Assembly (NCBI GenBank): GCA_037045185.1
Contig: JBAOHQ010000004.1
Coordinates: forward strand, 434,001 to 498,000
Length of the DNA: 64,000 nucleotides
Direction of reading: 5' to 3'
From: JAKOUY01 sp037045185
GTDB taxonomy: Bacteria > Actinomycetota > Acidimicrobiia > Acidimicrobiales > Ilumatobacteraceae
In this document: piece by piece, positions 38,348 to 46,504 of the stretch
Layout of the letters: every line of letters starts with the position of its first letter
How positions within the stretch are numbered: position 1 is the stretch's first letter
Notes under the pieces: model-generated
What the model saw: the letters and a program-made list of their open reading frames with translations, nothing else
Told to the model about the DNA's origin: nothing
Databases searched by the model: none
Position numbers and translations under genes: made by a program

Positions 38348-38815
38348 ATGTCCGCCTCGACACCTCGACTCCCTCCGCGATGGTTCATGCGGGCCTTCTG
38401 GTTCGGTCATCGCCGGATGTTCCGGCTGACCCGCGGCCGTCTGGGACTGTGGCGGCCGAAGCCCAACGGCTGGGGCGCAGCACGTCTCACCGTCGTCGGG
38501 CGGCGCACGGGCGTGGAGCGCAGCGTCATGATCGGCTACTTCGTCGACGGACCCAACGTGGTGACCATGGCGATGAACGGCTGGGGCGACGGGGAGCCGG
38601 CGTGGTGGCTCAACCTCCAAGCCCACCCCGACGCCCGGGTCGAGCTGCGCGGCGAGTCCCGCCTGGTCACCGGGCGAGCGGCCACGGGCGAGGAGCGCGA
38701 ACGTCTCTGGGCCCGTTGGCGGGAGATCGACAAGAATCTGGACTCCTACGCTGCCCGCCGATCGACCCAGACTGCGGTGGTCGTCCTCGAACCCCGCCAA
38801 CAAGCAGGCGGCTAA
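38348..38815 (+). CDS. Deazaflavin (F420)-dependent nitroreductase-family protein
   Basis: A 155-residue protein of the DUF385/Ddn family, split-barrel enzymes that use coenzyme F420 in Actinobacteria. Recognisable parts are LTVVGRRTGVERSVMIGYF, the VTMAMNGWGDGEPAWWLNL stretch and PDARVELRGESR. The start is ATG 38348, ten bases after the stop of the seven-helix protein. The substrate cannot be told. Together with the LLM-type oxidoreductase at 46.5 kb it implies the cell makes F420. Confidence 0.85.
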   Translation: MSASTPRLPPRWFMRAFWFGHRRMFRLTRGRLGLWRPKPNGWGAARLTVVGRRTGVERSVMIGYFVDGPNVVTMAMNGWGDGEPAWWLNLQAHPDARVELRGESRLVTGRAATGEERERLWARWREIDKNLDSYAARRSTQTAVVVLEPRQQAGG

Positions 38816-38921
38816 CGAGGACAGGACCGGAAGCGTTGCGAGCGCTTTCGAACTCTGGTGTCGACGACCGCCGGCGAGCGGCGCTGTGCTTCATGCTAGA
38901 TTCGTATTACACTTCTCGCCA

Positions 38922-39110
38922 GTGGAGATCCACCGCTCGGCTCGGAAGCACGGCGTCCACGACGAGGACATCGTTCACGCCGTCGACCACGTCCTTGCCT
39001 GGGTTGACCTCGACGAAGACTCGCCGCAGCGAATTTTGATCATCGGCCCTGATCGCTCCGGCACTCTCATCGAAATCGTCACACTCACCCTCGACAACAG
39101 CCGAGACTAG
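38922..39110 (+). CDS. Small toxin-like protein of a TA-type pair
   Basis: A 62-residue protein starting at GTG 38922 (VEIHRSARKHGVHDEDIVHA). The pattern HGV-DEDI-HAV followed by GPDRSGTLIEIVTL resembles small actinobacterial proteins annotated as toxins that lie before a ribbon-helix-helix protein. GTG at 38886 is possible, but TAGATT at 38897-38902 lies between the two and favours the later start. It is followed after 61 bases by the probable antitoxin. Toxicity is inferred from the arrangement only. Confidence 0.55.
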   Translation: MEIHRSARKHGVHDEDIVHAVDHVLAWVDLDEDSPQRILIIGPDRSGTLIEIVTLTLDNSRD

Positions 39111-39171
39111 CGATCCACGCCATGAAACTCCGCTCCAGGTACCACCCACTCCTGAGCAGAATCGAGAACCC

Positions 39172-39450
39172 ATGACCAAAGACCCCGAGATCCTGGGCAC
39201 GGTGCGAGGCCGCCCAGTCACCGATGCCGACATCGAGACGATGGCCGACGAGGCCGATCGCGGCTACGACCCAGCCAAGATGCGTCCTCGCGGTGGGCGA
39301 CCGCCCATGGGTTCGGCCGCGGCGACCGTTGTGCCGGTCAGGCTCGACCCCGAGCTGCTGAACGCCGTCGAGGCACGGGCCGCTGCCGACCACACGACGA
39401 CCAGCGACGTGATCCGCGCCGCCCTTCGCAACTACGTCGAAGTTGCATAG
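39172..39450 (+). CDS. Ribbon-helix-helix (CopG-like) antitoxin/regulator
   Basis: A 92-residue protein. The C-terminal 40 residues (VVPVRLDPELLNAVEARAAA, then TTTSDVIRAALRNYV) form a CopG-type ribbon-helix-helix DNA-binding domain. The N-terminal half (GRPVTDADIETMADEADRGYD) would be the partner-binding part. As for many antitoxins, it probably represses its own operon together with the upstream small protein. Its 3' end overlaps the end of the convergent unknown gene by 19 bases. Confidence 0.75.
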   Translation: MTKDPEILGTVRGRPVTDADIETMADEADRGYDPAKMRPRGGRPPMGSAAATVVPVRLDPELLNAVEARAAADHTTTSDVIRAALRNYVEVA

Positions 39451-40325
39451 GTCCACTCCACCGCGAGCGACGGCTGGCCCGCCCGCCTGGCAAAGAGCTT
39501 CCACGCTGCGCTTGCCAGATGGAAGACACAGAAGTAGTCAACGGCGAGTTGCGCGATGTCTCCTCCGATCGTCACAAGCCCGATCCCGTCCGCGGACAAT
39601 TCGGCGACCTCGGTCCCTTCCTGACCAAAGTGCTGCCAAGCCAAACCGTGGACGGAGCCAGAGACCTGCTGCCACCGACCTCGGACTTGCGCCCGCACAG
39701 CAGGGTCCGCGAACACGTCAACGGCATCGCGCAGCACGACGTTGGTCATATCGATCCTGTAGGCACCGCCGAGATCCGCCAGCAGGGCATCGACCTGCTC
39801 AACGCGCATCTTCAGCCGAGACATCTGCTCTCGCGCCGAGCGGTGAGTCTGCTCAGCCGGAAACGACTCTGTGACGTATCGGCCGAACTTCTGATGCTGC
39901 ACATAGTCGTGTCGCGCAAGGGACAAAGCTCGTCGAAGCCGCTCGCGCCGATCGTCGGGCCGCAAGATCCAGACCGCCTGCGACGCTCCGATCAGGCCAC
40001 TACGGGCGAGAGTCGAAGTTGCCGACGGGAACAGCTCACCTGCGTCGATCAGAAGCCGGATCGCGTGCAAATGCTCCCGGGCCGCGCCGAGGCCGACCAT
40101 GGCGAGGGTGCTGCTCGGCAGCCATTGCCAAGCGAGGTCGTCCTCCGCAAGCTCGCCACCCACGTCAATCTGCGAAGCGAGGACGACTCTCCATCGACTC
40201 ACTACTGGAAACGTCTTCCTGATGGTGGCCAGAAGGTCTGCGTCGCCCACCAGACGATCGTAGAAGCCGATACTCGTCGCCAACGCCCATGCGATGTGGC
40301 CATGCCTTTGACGTTCAGCCAACAC
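39432..40325 (-). CDS. Unknown protein next to tRNA-Ser
   Basis: A protein of about 297 residues from GTG 40325. Reading further upstream would run into the tRNA-Ser gene, so the longer frame is rejected. It is largely helical (LARHDYVQHQKFGRYVTESF, EQMSRLKMRVEQVDALLADL) with no transmembrane helices or recognised motif. Base composition looks less GC-rich than neighbouring genes. It begins 12 bases downstream of the 3' end of the tRNA, a common place for integrated DNA, so acquisition by transfer is plausible. Confidence 0.65.
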   Translation of the reverse strand: MLAERQRHGHIAWALATSIGFYDRLVGDADLLATIRKTFPVVSRWRVVLASQIDVGGELAEDDLAWQWLPSSTLAMVGLGAAREHLHAIRLLIDAGELFPSATSTLARSGLIGASQAVWILRPDDRRERLRRALSLARHDYVQHQKFGRYVTESFPAEQTHRSAREQMSRLKMRVEQVDALLADLGGAYRIDMTNVVLRDAVDVFADPAVRAQVRGRWQQVSGSVHGLAWQHFGQEGTEVAELSADGIGLVTIGGDIAQLAVDYFCVFHLASAAWKLFARRAGQPSLAVEWTYATST

Positions 40326-40336
40326 ATGTTCGGGAG

Positions 40337-40421
40337 CGGAGGGGGTGGGATTCGAACCCACGGAGGGTTGCCCCTCACACGCTTTCCAAGCGTGCCGATT
40401 CGGCCGCTCTCGCACCCCTCC
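40337..40421 (-). tRNA. tRNA-Ser (GGA anticodon)
   Basis: An 85-nt class II tRNA on the minus strand. The acceptor stem GGAGGGG pairs with CCCCTCC. The anticodon loop CTTGGAAAG gives GGA, reading UCC/UCU. A long variable arm (GTGAGGGGCAACCCTCC) and the T-loop GGTTCGAATCC are visible. The 3' CCA is not encoded. Confidence 0.95.
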
Positions 40422-40470
40422 CGGGTGAGCCGCCAGGGTAGCGCCACCGGTAGGCTGCCCACACCCGGTG

Positions 40471-40600
40471 ACGCCGGGTGAGGTGACGGTCGGGCCCTGT
40501 GCGACGGTCGTCCGGGAACCAGGTCAGGACCGGGAGGTAGCAGCCTTCAACGGTAGCGACTGTGTGCCGCAGGTCGCCTGGCCGTCACCTCACCCGGCGT
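40471..40600 (+). ncRNA. ffs: Signal recognition particle RNA (4.5S)
   Basis: A bacterial small SRP RNA. The ends pair perfectly over 19 bases (40471-40489 with 40582-40600). The apical domain contains the conserved CAGG and AGCAGC segments (AGGTCAGGACC, then GGTAGCAGCC), with GGGA in place of the usual GGAA tetraloop. CTGTGCGACGGTCGTCC and TGTGTGCCGCAGGTCGCCTGG match actinobacterial SRP RNAs. The mature ends may be a few bases inside the given limits. Confidence 0.9.
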
Positions 40601-40622
40601 CGCCGCGGCCCACGGCAGCGCG

Positions 40623-41504
40623 TCAGCGCAGGCCGGCCCTGGTGGCCAGACGCTCGGCTCGTTCGGCCAGCTCCGGCGCACCCAGATTGTCGGTCAGCGA
40701 CGCCAGGAGTTCCGTCGGGCCGCACCACCGCCAGTCATCCACGGCGCCCACCGGCACGTCCAGCTCCACCGTGGCAATGCGCTTGAACAGCAGCGCCAGG
40801 TCGAGCTGGTCACGCAAGGTCACCGCCAGTTTCTCGGCGCCACGCAGACCGGCGAGCCCCCACTCGCCCGACGATGCGGGGATCTGATCGATCGACCCGA
40901 ACTTGGCGAGCACCGTCGACGCTCCCTTGGCACCCCACCCTGGCAGGCCCGGATACCCGTCGGCCGAGTCGCCCACGAGCGCCAGGTAGTCGGCGATCGA
41001 CCCGGGGGGCACGCCGAACTTGGCCGTCACCGCGTCCTCGTCGATGATCTCCTGCTTGCGCCGGTCGTACTGCACCACTCGCTTGCCGCGCACGCACTGG
41101 CCGAGGTCCTTGTCAGGGGTGATGATCATCACCGTCTCGACCCGCTCGTCGGCGGCAGCGACGGCGGCCGCGGCGCCGAGGGCGTCGTCCGCCTCCCACT
41201 CCACCATCGGCCACACGGTGAACCCGGCGGCCGACAGCAGCTCCTCCATCACCGGGATCTGCTCCAGCAGCACCGGGTCCATCCCATCGCTGGTCTTGTA
41301 CCCGGCCCACAGATCGTTGCGGAAGCTCTCGATGACGTGGTCACTCGCCACGCCGAGGTGCGTGGCGCCATCGGCCACGAGTTGCAGCGTCGAGCCGAGC
41401 ACACCGAGCGCCGCGGCGAACGGGGGCGGGTTCTCATGGCGGGCAGCGTTGCCGAAGTGCTGGCGGAACAACTCGTACGTGCCGTCGACCAGGTGGACCT
41501 TCAT
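40623..41504 (-). CDS. 5'-3' exonuclease (PolA N-terminal/FEN-like)
   Basis: A 293-residue stand-alone exonuclease with the fold of the DNA polymerase I N-terminal domain. Conserved acidic clusters are visible: VEWEADDALGAAAA, IITPDKDLGQCV and YLALVGDSADGYPGLPGWG, the last being the helix-hairpin-helix region that binds DNA. It probably removes 5' flaps or RNA primers. The C-terminus has the extension typical of actinobacterial members. It lies 22 bases from the SRP RNA, in convergent orientation. Confidence 0.9.
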   Translation of the reverse strand: MKVHLVDGTYELFRQHFGNAARHENPPPFAAALGVLGSTLQLVADGATHLGVASDHVIESFRNDLWAGYKTSDGMDPVLLEQIPVMEELLSAAGFTVWPMVEWEADDALGAAAAVAAADERVETVMIITPDKDLGQCVRGKRVVQYDRRKQEIIDEDAVTAKFGVPPGSIADYLALVGDSADGYPGLPGWGAKGASTVLAKFGSIDQIPASSGEWGLAGLRGAEKLAVTLRDQLDLALLFKRIATVELDVPVGAVDDWRWCGPTELLASLTDNLGAPELAERAERLATRAGLR

Positions 41505-41534
41505 CCGACCAGTGTTGCCGATGGACGCTGGTGG

Positions 41535-42056
41535 TTACCGCAGGGCGGGCTGCAACGCCAGGGCGACCACGGCCCCCGCGGCCATGAACGGCCCGAACGG
41601 GATGGGCGAGCGCAGCGTCACCCGACGCATGGCCACCGCCACCAGGCCGCCGACCGCGCCCACCATGAACCCCAGGGTCAGCCCCATCGCCGCCACCCGC
41701 CAGCCGAAGTACCCGAGGGTCAACCCGATGACACCGCCCAGGCGGACATCGCCGTCGCCGAACCCTCCACGGCTGACGGCGTACATCAGCAGCAGCACCG
41801 CCACGCACGCCGCCGCGCAGACGGCCATCCACGCCAACCGCGTGGGCTCATGGCGGGCGGCCAACGCGGCGACGGCGAGCAGCGGGGCGACACCGGCAGC
41901 GGTGGCGTAGATCAACCGGCGCGGCAGGCGCTTCGTGCGCGCATCGATCCAGCTCAGCCAGCCGAGCCCACCCGTGAACACGACCGAGGCCCCGACCTCC
42001 CACGCGTTCCAGGCCCCACGTCCACCCACGCCCGGCGACCCTACGCGACCTTGCAT
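41535..42056 (-). CDS. Prepilin peptidase-like A24 family protein
   Basis: A 173-residue membrane protein of the type IV prepilin peptidase (A24) family in its short form, without the N-terminal methylase domain. The two catalytic Asp motifs are SWIDARTKRLPRRLI near residue 32 and GGFGDGDVRLGG near 95 (GDGDV, equivalent to GxGD). Five or six helices are visible. The ATG at 42056 lies inside a palindromic repeat. No pilin genes are seen nearby, so the substrate is unknown. Confidence 0.82.
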   Translation of the reverse strand: MQGRVGSPGVGGRGAWNAWEVGASVVFTGGLGWLSWIDARTKRLPRRLIYATAAGVAPLLAVAALAARHEPTRLAWMAVCAAACVAVLLLMYAVSRGGFGDGDVRLGGVIGLTLGYFGWRVAAMGLTLGFMVGAVGGLVAVAMRRVTLRSPIPFGPFMAAGAVVALALQPALR

Positions 42057-42098
42057 GGGCGCGAGTTCTTCGGATACCCGAAGTTTTCGCGCCCATGC
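42053..42098. repeat. Family B palindromic repeat, copy 1
   Basis: A 46-bp hairpin with outer arms GCATGGGCGCGA and TCGCGCCCATGC and an inner inverted repeat CTTCGG/CCGAAG. It contains the start codon of the prepilin-peptidase-like gene, which is read on the opposite strand. A second copy follows after 26 bases. Confidence 0.75.
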
Positions 42099-42124
42099 GA
42101 GGCGAAGGCGAGTCGACACGGCCA

Positions 42125-42170
42125 GCATGGGCGCGCAACACTCGGGAATCCGAAGTTTTCGCGCCCATGC
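42125..42170. repeat. Family B palindromic repeat, copy 2
   Basis: A 46-bp hairpin in the same orientation as copy 1. The final 21 bases are identical to copy 1, while the left inner part differs, keeping GCATGGGCGCG. It lies between two divergent genes and could affect both promoters. Confidence 0.75.
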
Positions 42171-42233
42171 TGGGTGGGGCGGGTGGAAACTCGCGGGAGT
42201 TCGGTGGGGGTGGGAGGCCACAATGGATGTCCC

Positions 42234-43962
42234 ATGTCTGCACCCCGCTCACGTTGGCGCGCCCTGGGCGCGTTGCTCCGACCCGACCGTCGCCGGTGGG
42301 TCGGGCTTGGCGCGCTCGTCGCGACGGCGGCGGCGTTCGGCCTGGCCGGGCCGCTCGTGGTGCGGCGGATCATCGACCGCGCCCAAGGTGGGGCGGACAC
42401 GGCCACGCTGGCCCGCCTGGCCGGGGTGTTCCTCGCCCTGGCGGTCACGGCGCAGGTCCTGGAGATGGCCGCCGTGTGGGCGGCGACCACCACGGCCTGG
42501 CGGACGACGAACTCGATCCGAGTCATGCTCGCCCGCCACGTGCTGGGCCTGGACCACGAGTTCCACCGCACGCACACGCCTGGCGAGCTGATCCAGCGCG
42601 TCGACGGCGACGTGACCTCGGTCAGCGACTTCCTCGGCCAGGTCGTGCCCAAGGCCGTGGGCGCCGCGTTCCTCACCATCGGGACCTTGACCGTGCTCAC
42701 CGTGCTGGACTGGCGCCTGGCTGCGGGTGGTCTGCTCTACGTCGTCGCCACCGTGTGGATGGTGCGCCGAGGCCGGCATCGAGCCGTGGCCGAGTCGGAG
42801 GAGGAGATGAGCGCCATGGCCCGCCTGTACGGCGGGATCGAGGAGCGCCTGACGGCCGCCGAGGATCTGCGGGCCAACGGCGCTGCCCATCATGCGATGT
42901 GGCGCTTCCAGACCGAGAGCGCCGGGGCCCTGCCGCGCCGCGGTCCGCCGGGAGCAGGCGTTCATGCGCCTGTGGTGGAGGGTCCAGGGGGTCGTCGGCG
43001 CCGGCACGATCATCGCTCTGTTGACCGGCGCCTTCCTGGTCCCCAACGGCACGATCACCCTCGGTACCGCCTTCTTGCTGCTGCAGTACGTCACCCTGCT
43101 GGAGCGCCCGCTGCACGACGTGATCCATCAGCTCGAAGTGGTCCAAAAGGCCAACGGGGCGATGGTGCGTGTCGTCGACCTGATGGCCGTGCCGGCCACT
43201 GTCATCGACGCCGGCACCACCAACCCGCCGCCCGGGGCGCTGGCCGTCGACTTCGACCATGTCTCGTTCCACTACGGCGACGACCAGTCCGTGCTGGACG
43301 ACGTGACGATGACGCTCCACGCCGGCCAGACCTACGGCGTGGTGGGCCGCAGTGGCAGCGGCAAGACGACACTGTCACGGCTTGTCCTGCGCCTGGTGGA
43401 GGCAACCGCTGGCACGCTGCGGCTGGGGGGCGTGCCCATCGCCGAGATCCCGATGGGCGAGCTGCGCCGCCGCGTGGCGTTGATCCCCCAGGAGGTGGAG
43501 CTGTTCGGCGGAACGGTGCGCGACAACGTGACCCTGTTCGCCGCCGACCATGACGACGACGCCGTCGCCCACGCCCTGGAACGTGCCGGGCTAGGAGACT
43601 TGGCGGGCGAGTTGGACCGCCCCCTGGCCGCTGGCGGCGCCGGCCTGTCGGCGGGCGAGGCACAACTGATCTCGCTGGCCAGGGTGTGGTTGCGTCACCC
43701 GGACCTGGTGGTCCTGGACGAGGCGACGGCACACGTCGACCCGCACACCGAGGCCAGGCTCAACGCCGCGGTGACCGAGCTTCGCCGCAACCGGACCGTG
43801 CTGATCATCGCCCACCGGCTCAGCACGCTGCGCGACGTGGACGGCATCATCGTCGTCGACGAGGGGCGGGTGGTCGAACACGGGCCACGCCAGGACCTGG
43901 CCGACGACCCCGGCTCGCACTTCCATCGGCTGCTGCGCGCCGGGATGGAGGTGCTGGCATGA
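42234..43962 (+). CDS. ABC exporter, fused membrane and ATPase domains, frameshifted
   Basis: First half of a two-gene ABC exporter. The frame from ATG 42234 gives the six-helix membrane domain as far as AMWRFQTESAGAL. The continuation RAAVRREQAFMRLWWRVQG and the whole nucleotide-binding domain lie in the next frame to 43962. One extra base near 42933 explains this, and the repaired length is 575 residues. The ATPase shows GRSGSGKTTLSRLVLRL (Walker A) and LDEATAHVDP (Walker B). The signature is altered to LSAGEAQLISLAR rather than LSGGQ. Its stop overlaps the next exporter gene (ATGA), so the two probably form a heterodimer. The substrate is unknown. Confidence 0.85.
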
Positions 43963-45662
43963 GTAGCCGCTCCCGCCCCGGGTTGGGCCGCCTGATCTGG
44001 CGGGTCTCCCAACACCAGCGCCGTGACTTCTGGCGCGGCTATGCGCTGTTCGGCGTGTTCTTCATGGCGCCGGTCGCCAGCGGCTGGTTCGTCGGGCGCG
44101 GCTACCACGCCCTGCAACTGGGCCAGACCGGTCGAGTCGTGGGCATCGCCGCCGGCGTCGCTGTGACCGAGGTGATCCGGATGACAGCGCTCTACTGGGG
44201 GCTGATGTCGTGGGTGCGCGCCATCGTCCACATGCAGTCGTTCCTGCGGGCCAACATGCTGCAGGCCCAGCTCGTCAGCGGTGGCCCGCTGGCCGGGGAA
44301 CCCACGGGCTCGGCCGGCGAGGCGATCACCCACTTCCGAGACGACGTCGAGGACGTGATCCAGCTCATCGACGGCGCGCTGGACGTCAGCTACAGCCTCC
44401 TGCTCCTGGCGTCGATGGGGTTCATCCTCGGCAGCCTCAACCTGGCCGCGGCGACGGTGCTCATCGCCCCGCTCGTGGCCGTGGCGCTGGGTACCCGCGC
44501 CCTGGACAACCGCATCAAGCGCTACCGGGCTCGTGATCGCGAGGCCGCGGCGGCGGTCACCGGGCTGGTGGGCGACGTGATGGCCGCGGCCACCACCGTG
44601 AAGGTCAACGCGGCGATCGACCCGACCGTCGGCCGGCTGGCGACGCTGACCGAGGCCCGCCGACGCACCGCGGTACGGGACCGGCTGCTCGACGAAGGCG
44701 TGCAGTCGTTCAGCCGCGGCATGACCGACGTCGCCTTCGGCCTGGCGCTGCTGGTCACCGCCAAGGCGCTGGCCGACGGCTCGTTCGGGGTCAGCGAGAT
44801 GGCGGTGTTCGTCAGCTATCTCGGCTGGCTGAGCTTCGTCCCGCGCATCGTCGGGCGAGTGCTGGCCCGGCGCAAGCAGGCGGCGGTGGCGGTCCAGCGG
44901 ATGAGCAACCTGGTGGCCGATGTGGACCCGGCGAACCTGACGCTGGATCACGACCTGCCGATCGGTACGCACCAGTCCCAGCCGCGCCTGGCCCCGAAGC
45001 GGCCCGAGCGCGTGCCGCTGCAGCACCTGGAGGTCCGCCGCCTGACCGCCCAGTTCCCGGGCGGCGCCGGAGTCCGGGACGTCTGCTTCGAGATCGAGCG
45101 CGGTTCGTTCTCGGTGGTCACCGGTCCGATTGGCTCGGGCAAGACCACGCTGCTGCGCGCCGTGCTCGGGCTCGTGTCCCAGGTCGACAGTGGCGGCGAG
45201 GTGGTGTGGAACGGATCGGTCCTCATCGATCGAGCAGCGTTCCTGGTACCGCCCAACGCGGCGTTCCTCCCGCAGGTGCCCCAGCTGATCAGTGACTCAC
45301 TGGCCGACAACATCGCCCTCGGCATCGCCACCGACGAGGCGCTGTCGCACGCCTTGCGCCTGGCCGAGCTGGAACACGACCTCGGGGCGATGGCCGACGG
45401 CGCCGCCACCCTCATCGGCCCGCGCGGCCTGCGCCTCAGCGGCGGGCAGCGCCAGCGCGTGGCCACGGCGCGGGCCTTGATCCATCGTCCCGAGCTCGTC
45501 GTGCTGGACGACCTGTCCAGCGCGCTGGACGTGGAAACCGAGATCCGCCTGTGGGACAACCTGGCCGAGGCCGGGATGACCGTGCTGGCGGTGTCTCATC
45601 GCGCCGTGGCCTTCGACCGCGCCACCCAGGTGCTGCGGCTCGACGGCGGACGCCTGGCGTAG
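43959..45662 (+). CDS. ABC exporter, second half
   Basis: A 567-residue ABC transporter with an N-terminal six-helix domain and a C-terminal ATPase. It has Walker A GPIGSGKTTLLRAVLGL, the intact signature LSGGQRQRVATARAL and Walker B LVVLDDLSSALD. The residue after Walker B is Asp instead of the catalytic Glu, so this site may be hydrolysis-poor, as in many heterodimeric exporters. The start at 43959 overlaps the previous stop by four bases. Together with the upstream gene it would export a lipid, peptide or drug. Confidence 0.92.
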   Translation: MSSRSRPGLGRLIWRVSQHQRRDFWRGYALFGVFFMAPVASGWFVGRGYHALQLGQTGRVVGIAAGVAVTEVIRMTALYWGLMSWVRAIVHMQSFLRANMLQAQLVSGGPLAGEPTGSAGEAITHFRDDVEDVIQLIDGALDVSYSLLLLASMGFILGSLNLAAATVLIAPLVAVALGTRALDNRIKRYRARDREAAAAVTGLVGDVMAAATTVKVNAAIDPTVGRLATLTEARRRTAVRDRLLDEGVQSFSRGMTDVAFGLALLVTAKALADGSFGVSEMAVFVSYLGWLSFVPRIVGRVLARRKQAAVAVQRMSNLVADVDPANLTLDHDLPIGTHQSQPRLAPKRPERVPLQHLEVRRLTAQFPGGAGVRDVCFEIERGSFSVVTGPIGSGKTTLLRAVLGLVSQVDSGGEVVWNGSVLIDRAAFLVPPNAAFLPQVPQLISDSLADNIALGIATDEALSHALRLAELEHDLGAMADGAATLIGPRGLRLSGGQRQRVATARALIHRPELVVLDDLSSALDVETEIRLWDNLAEAGMTVLAVSHRAVAFDRATQVLRLDGGRLA

Positions 45663-45683
45663 GCCGTCCGCGCCGCTGTTGCA

Positions 45684-45704
45684 GGCGGGCACGCTCAGCC
45701 CGCC
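45684..45704. terminator. Possible bidirectional terminator hairpin
   Basis: Arms GGCGGGC (45684-45690) and GCCCGCC (45698-45704) with a 7-base loop lie at the convergent ends of the ABC exporter and enoyl-CoA hydratase genes. There is no T tract. The hairpin overlaps the last codons of the hydratase. Confidence 0.35.
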
Positions 45705-46504
45705 GGCAGCTCCCGGCTCACCGAACCAGTCCAGACCGGTCTGCGCCGTTCGAGATAGGCGGCCATCGCCTCACGAGCGTCGGAATGGCCCATGATCCGC
45801 AGGTGGGCCTGCGTCTCGGCCTCGGCCACCGCCGAGGCGGTGCGAAGGTCGCTCCACAGGATGGCCTTGCTCTCGGCCAACGACAGCGGCGCGCAGTGCA
45901 GGGCGATCTCCTCGGCCAGGCGCATCGCCTCCGGGAGCACGTCGTCGTTGGGCACGCTGCGCCCCAGCCCGTAGGCCTCGGCCTGGTGGCCGTCGAAGGT
46001 CCGCCCGGTCAGCATGATCTCGGCGGCCGCGGCGTGCCCGACCAGGCGGGGCAGCGTCCAGTGCGAGTACGCATCACCGAGGACACCGCGGCGGACCTGG
46101 ACGATGCCGTAGCTGGCGTCATTGGCGAACAGGCGGATGTCGCACTGCAAGGTGAGGGTGAAGCCCAGCCCGATGGCGTGACCGTTGACCGCGGCGACGA
46201 CCGGCTTGCGCACCTCCCACACCGGCATCGCCAGCGCCGTGGCGCTGAACGTTGCGGGGTCCGGCGCGCCGAAGGTGTCCGTACCGCGGCTGAGGTCGGC
46301 GCCGGCGCAAAAGGCCGGGGGCGCGCCGGTGAGCACGACGGCGCGGATCGAGTCATCGGCGTTGCAGCGCACGAAGGCCTCGTACAACTCGCGACCCATC
46401 TGCGTGTTGTAGGCGTTGCGCACCTCGGGCCGGTGCAGCTCGATGACGGCCACGCCGCCACCGTTGACCACGACGCGCGTCGCCTGCGACTCGGCGGTGC
46501 TCAT
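45695..46504 (-). CDS. Enoyl-CoA hydratase/isomerase family protein
   Basis: A 269-residue crotonase-fold protein. The oxyanion-hole segments are GAPPAFCAGADLSRG near residue 60 and NGHAIGLGFTLTLQCDIRLF near 105. At the usual catalytic positions the sequence reads RRGVLGDAYSHWTLPRLVG, so the Glu pair of true hydratases is not obvious and another crotonase reaction is possible. The ATG at 46504 overlaps the stop of the upstream F420-type oxidoreductase (ATGA), so the two are translated together. Confidence 0.88.
   Translation of the reverse strand: MSTAESQATRVVVNGGGVAVIELHRPEVRNAYNTQMGRELYEAFVRCNADDSIRAVVLTGAPPAFCAGADLSRGTDTFGAPDPATFSATALAMPVWEVRKPVVAAVNGHAIGLGFTLTLQCDIRLFANDASYGIVQVRRGVLGDAYSHWTLPRLVGHAAAAEIMLTGRTFDGHQAEAYGLGRSVPNDDVLPEAMRLAEEIALHCAPLSLAESKAILWSDLRTASAVAEAETQAHLRIMGHSDAREAMAAYLERRRPVWTGSVSRELPAG

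Noticed and set aside
40337..40415. Extension of the unknown 39432 gene to a start at 40415
   Set aside because: The added residues are a translation of tRNA-Ser; the GTG at 40325 is preferred.
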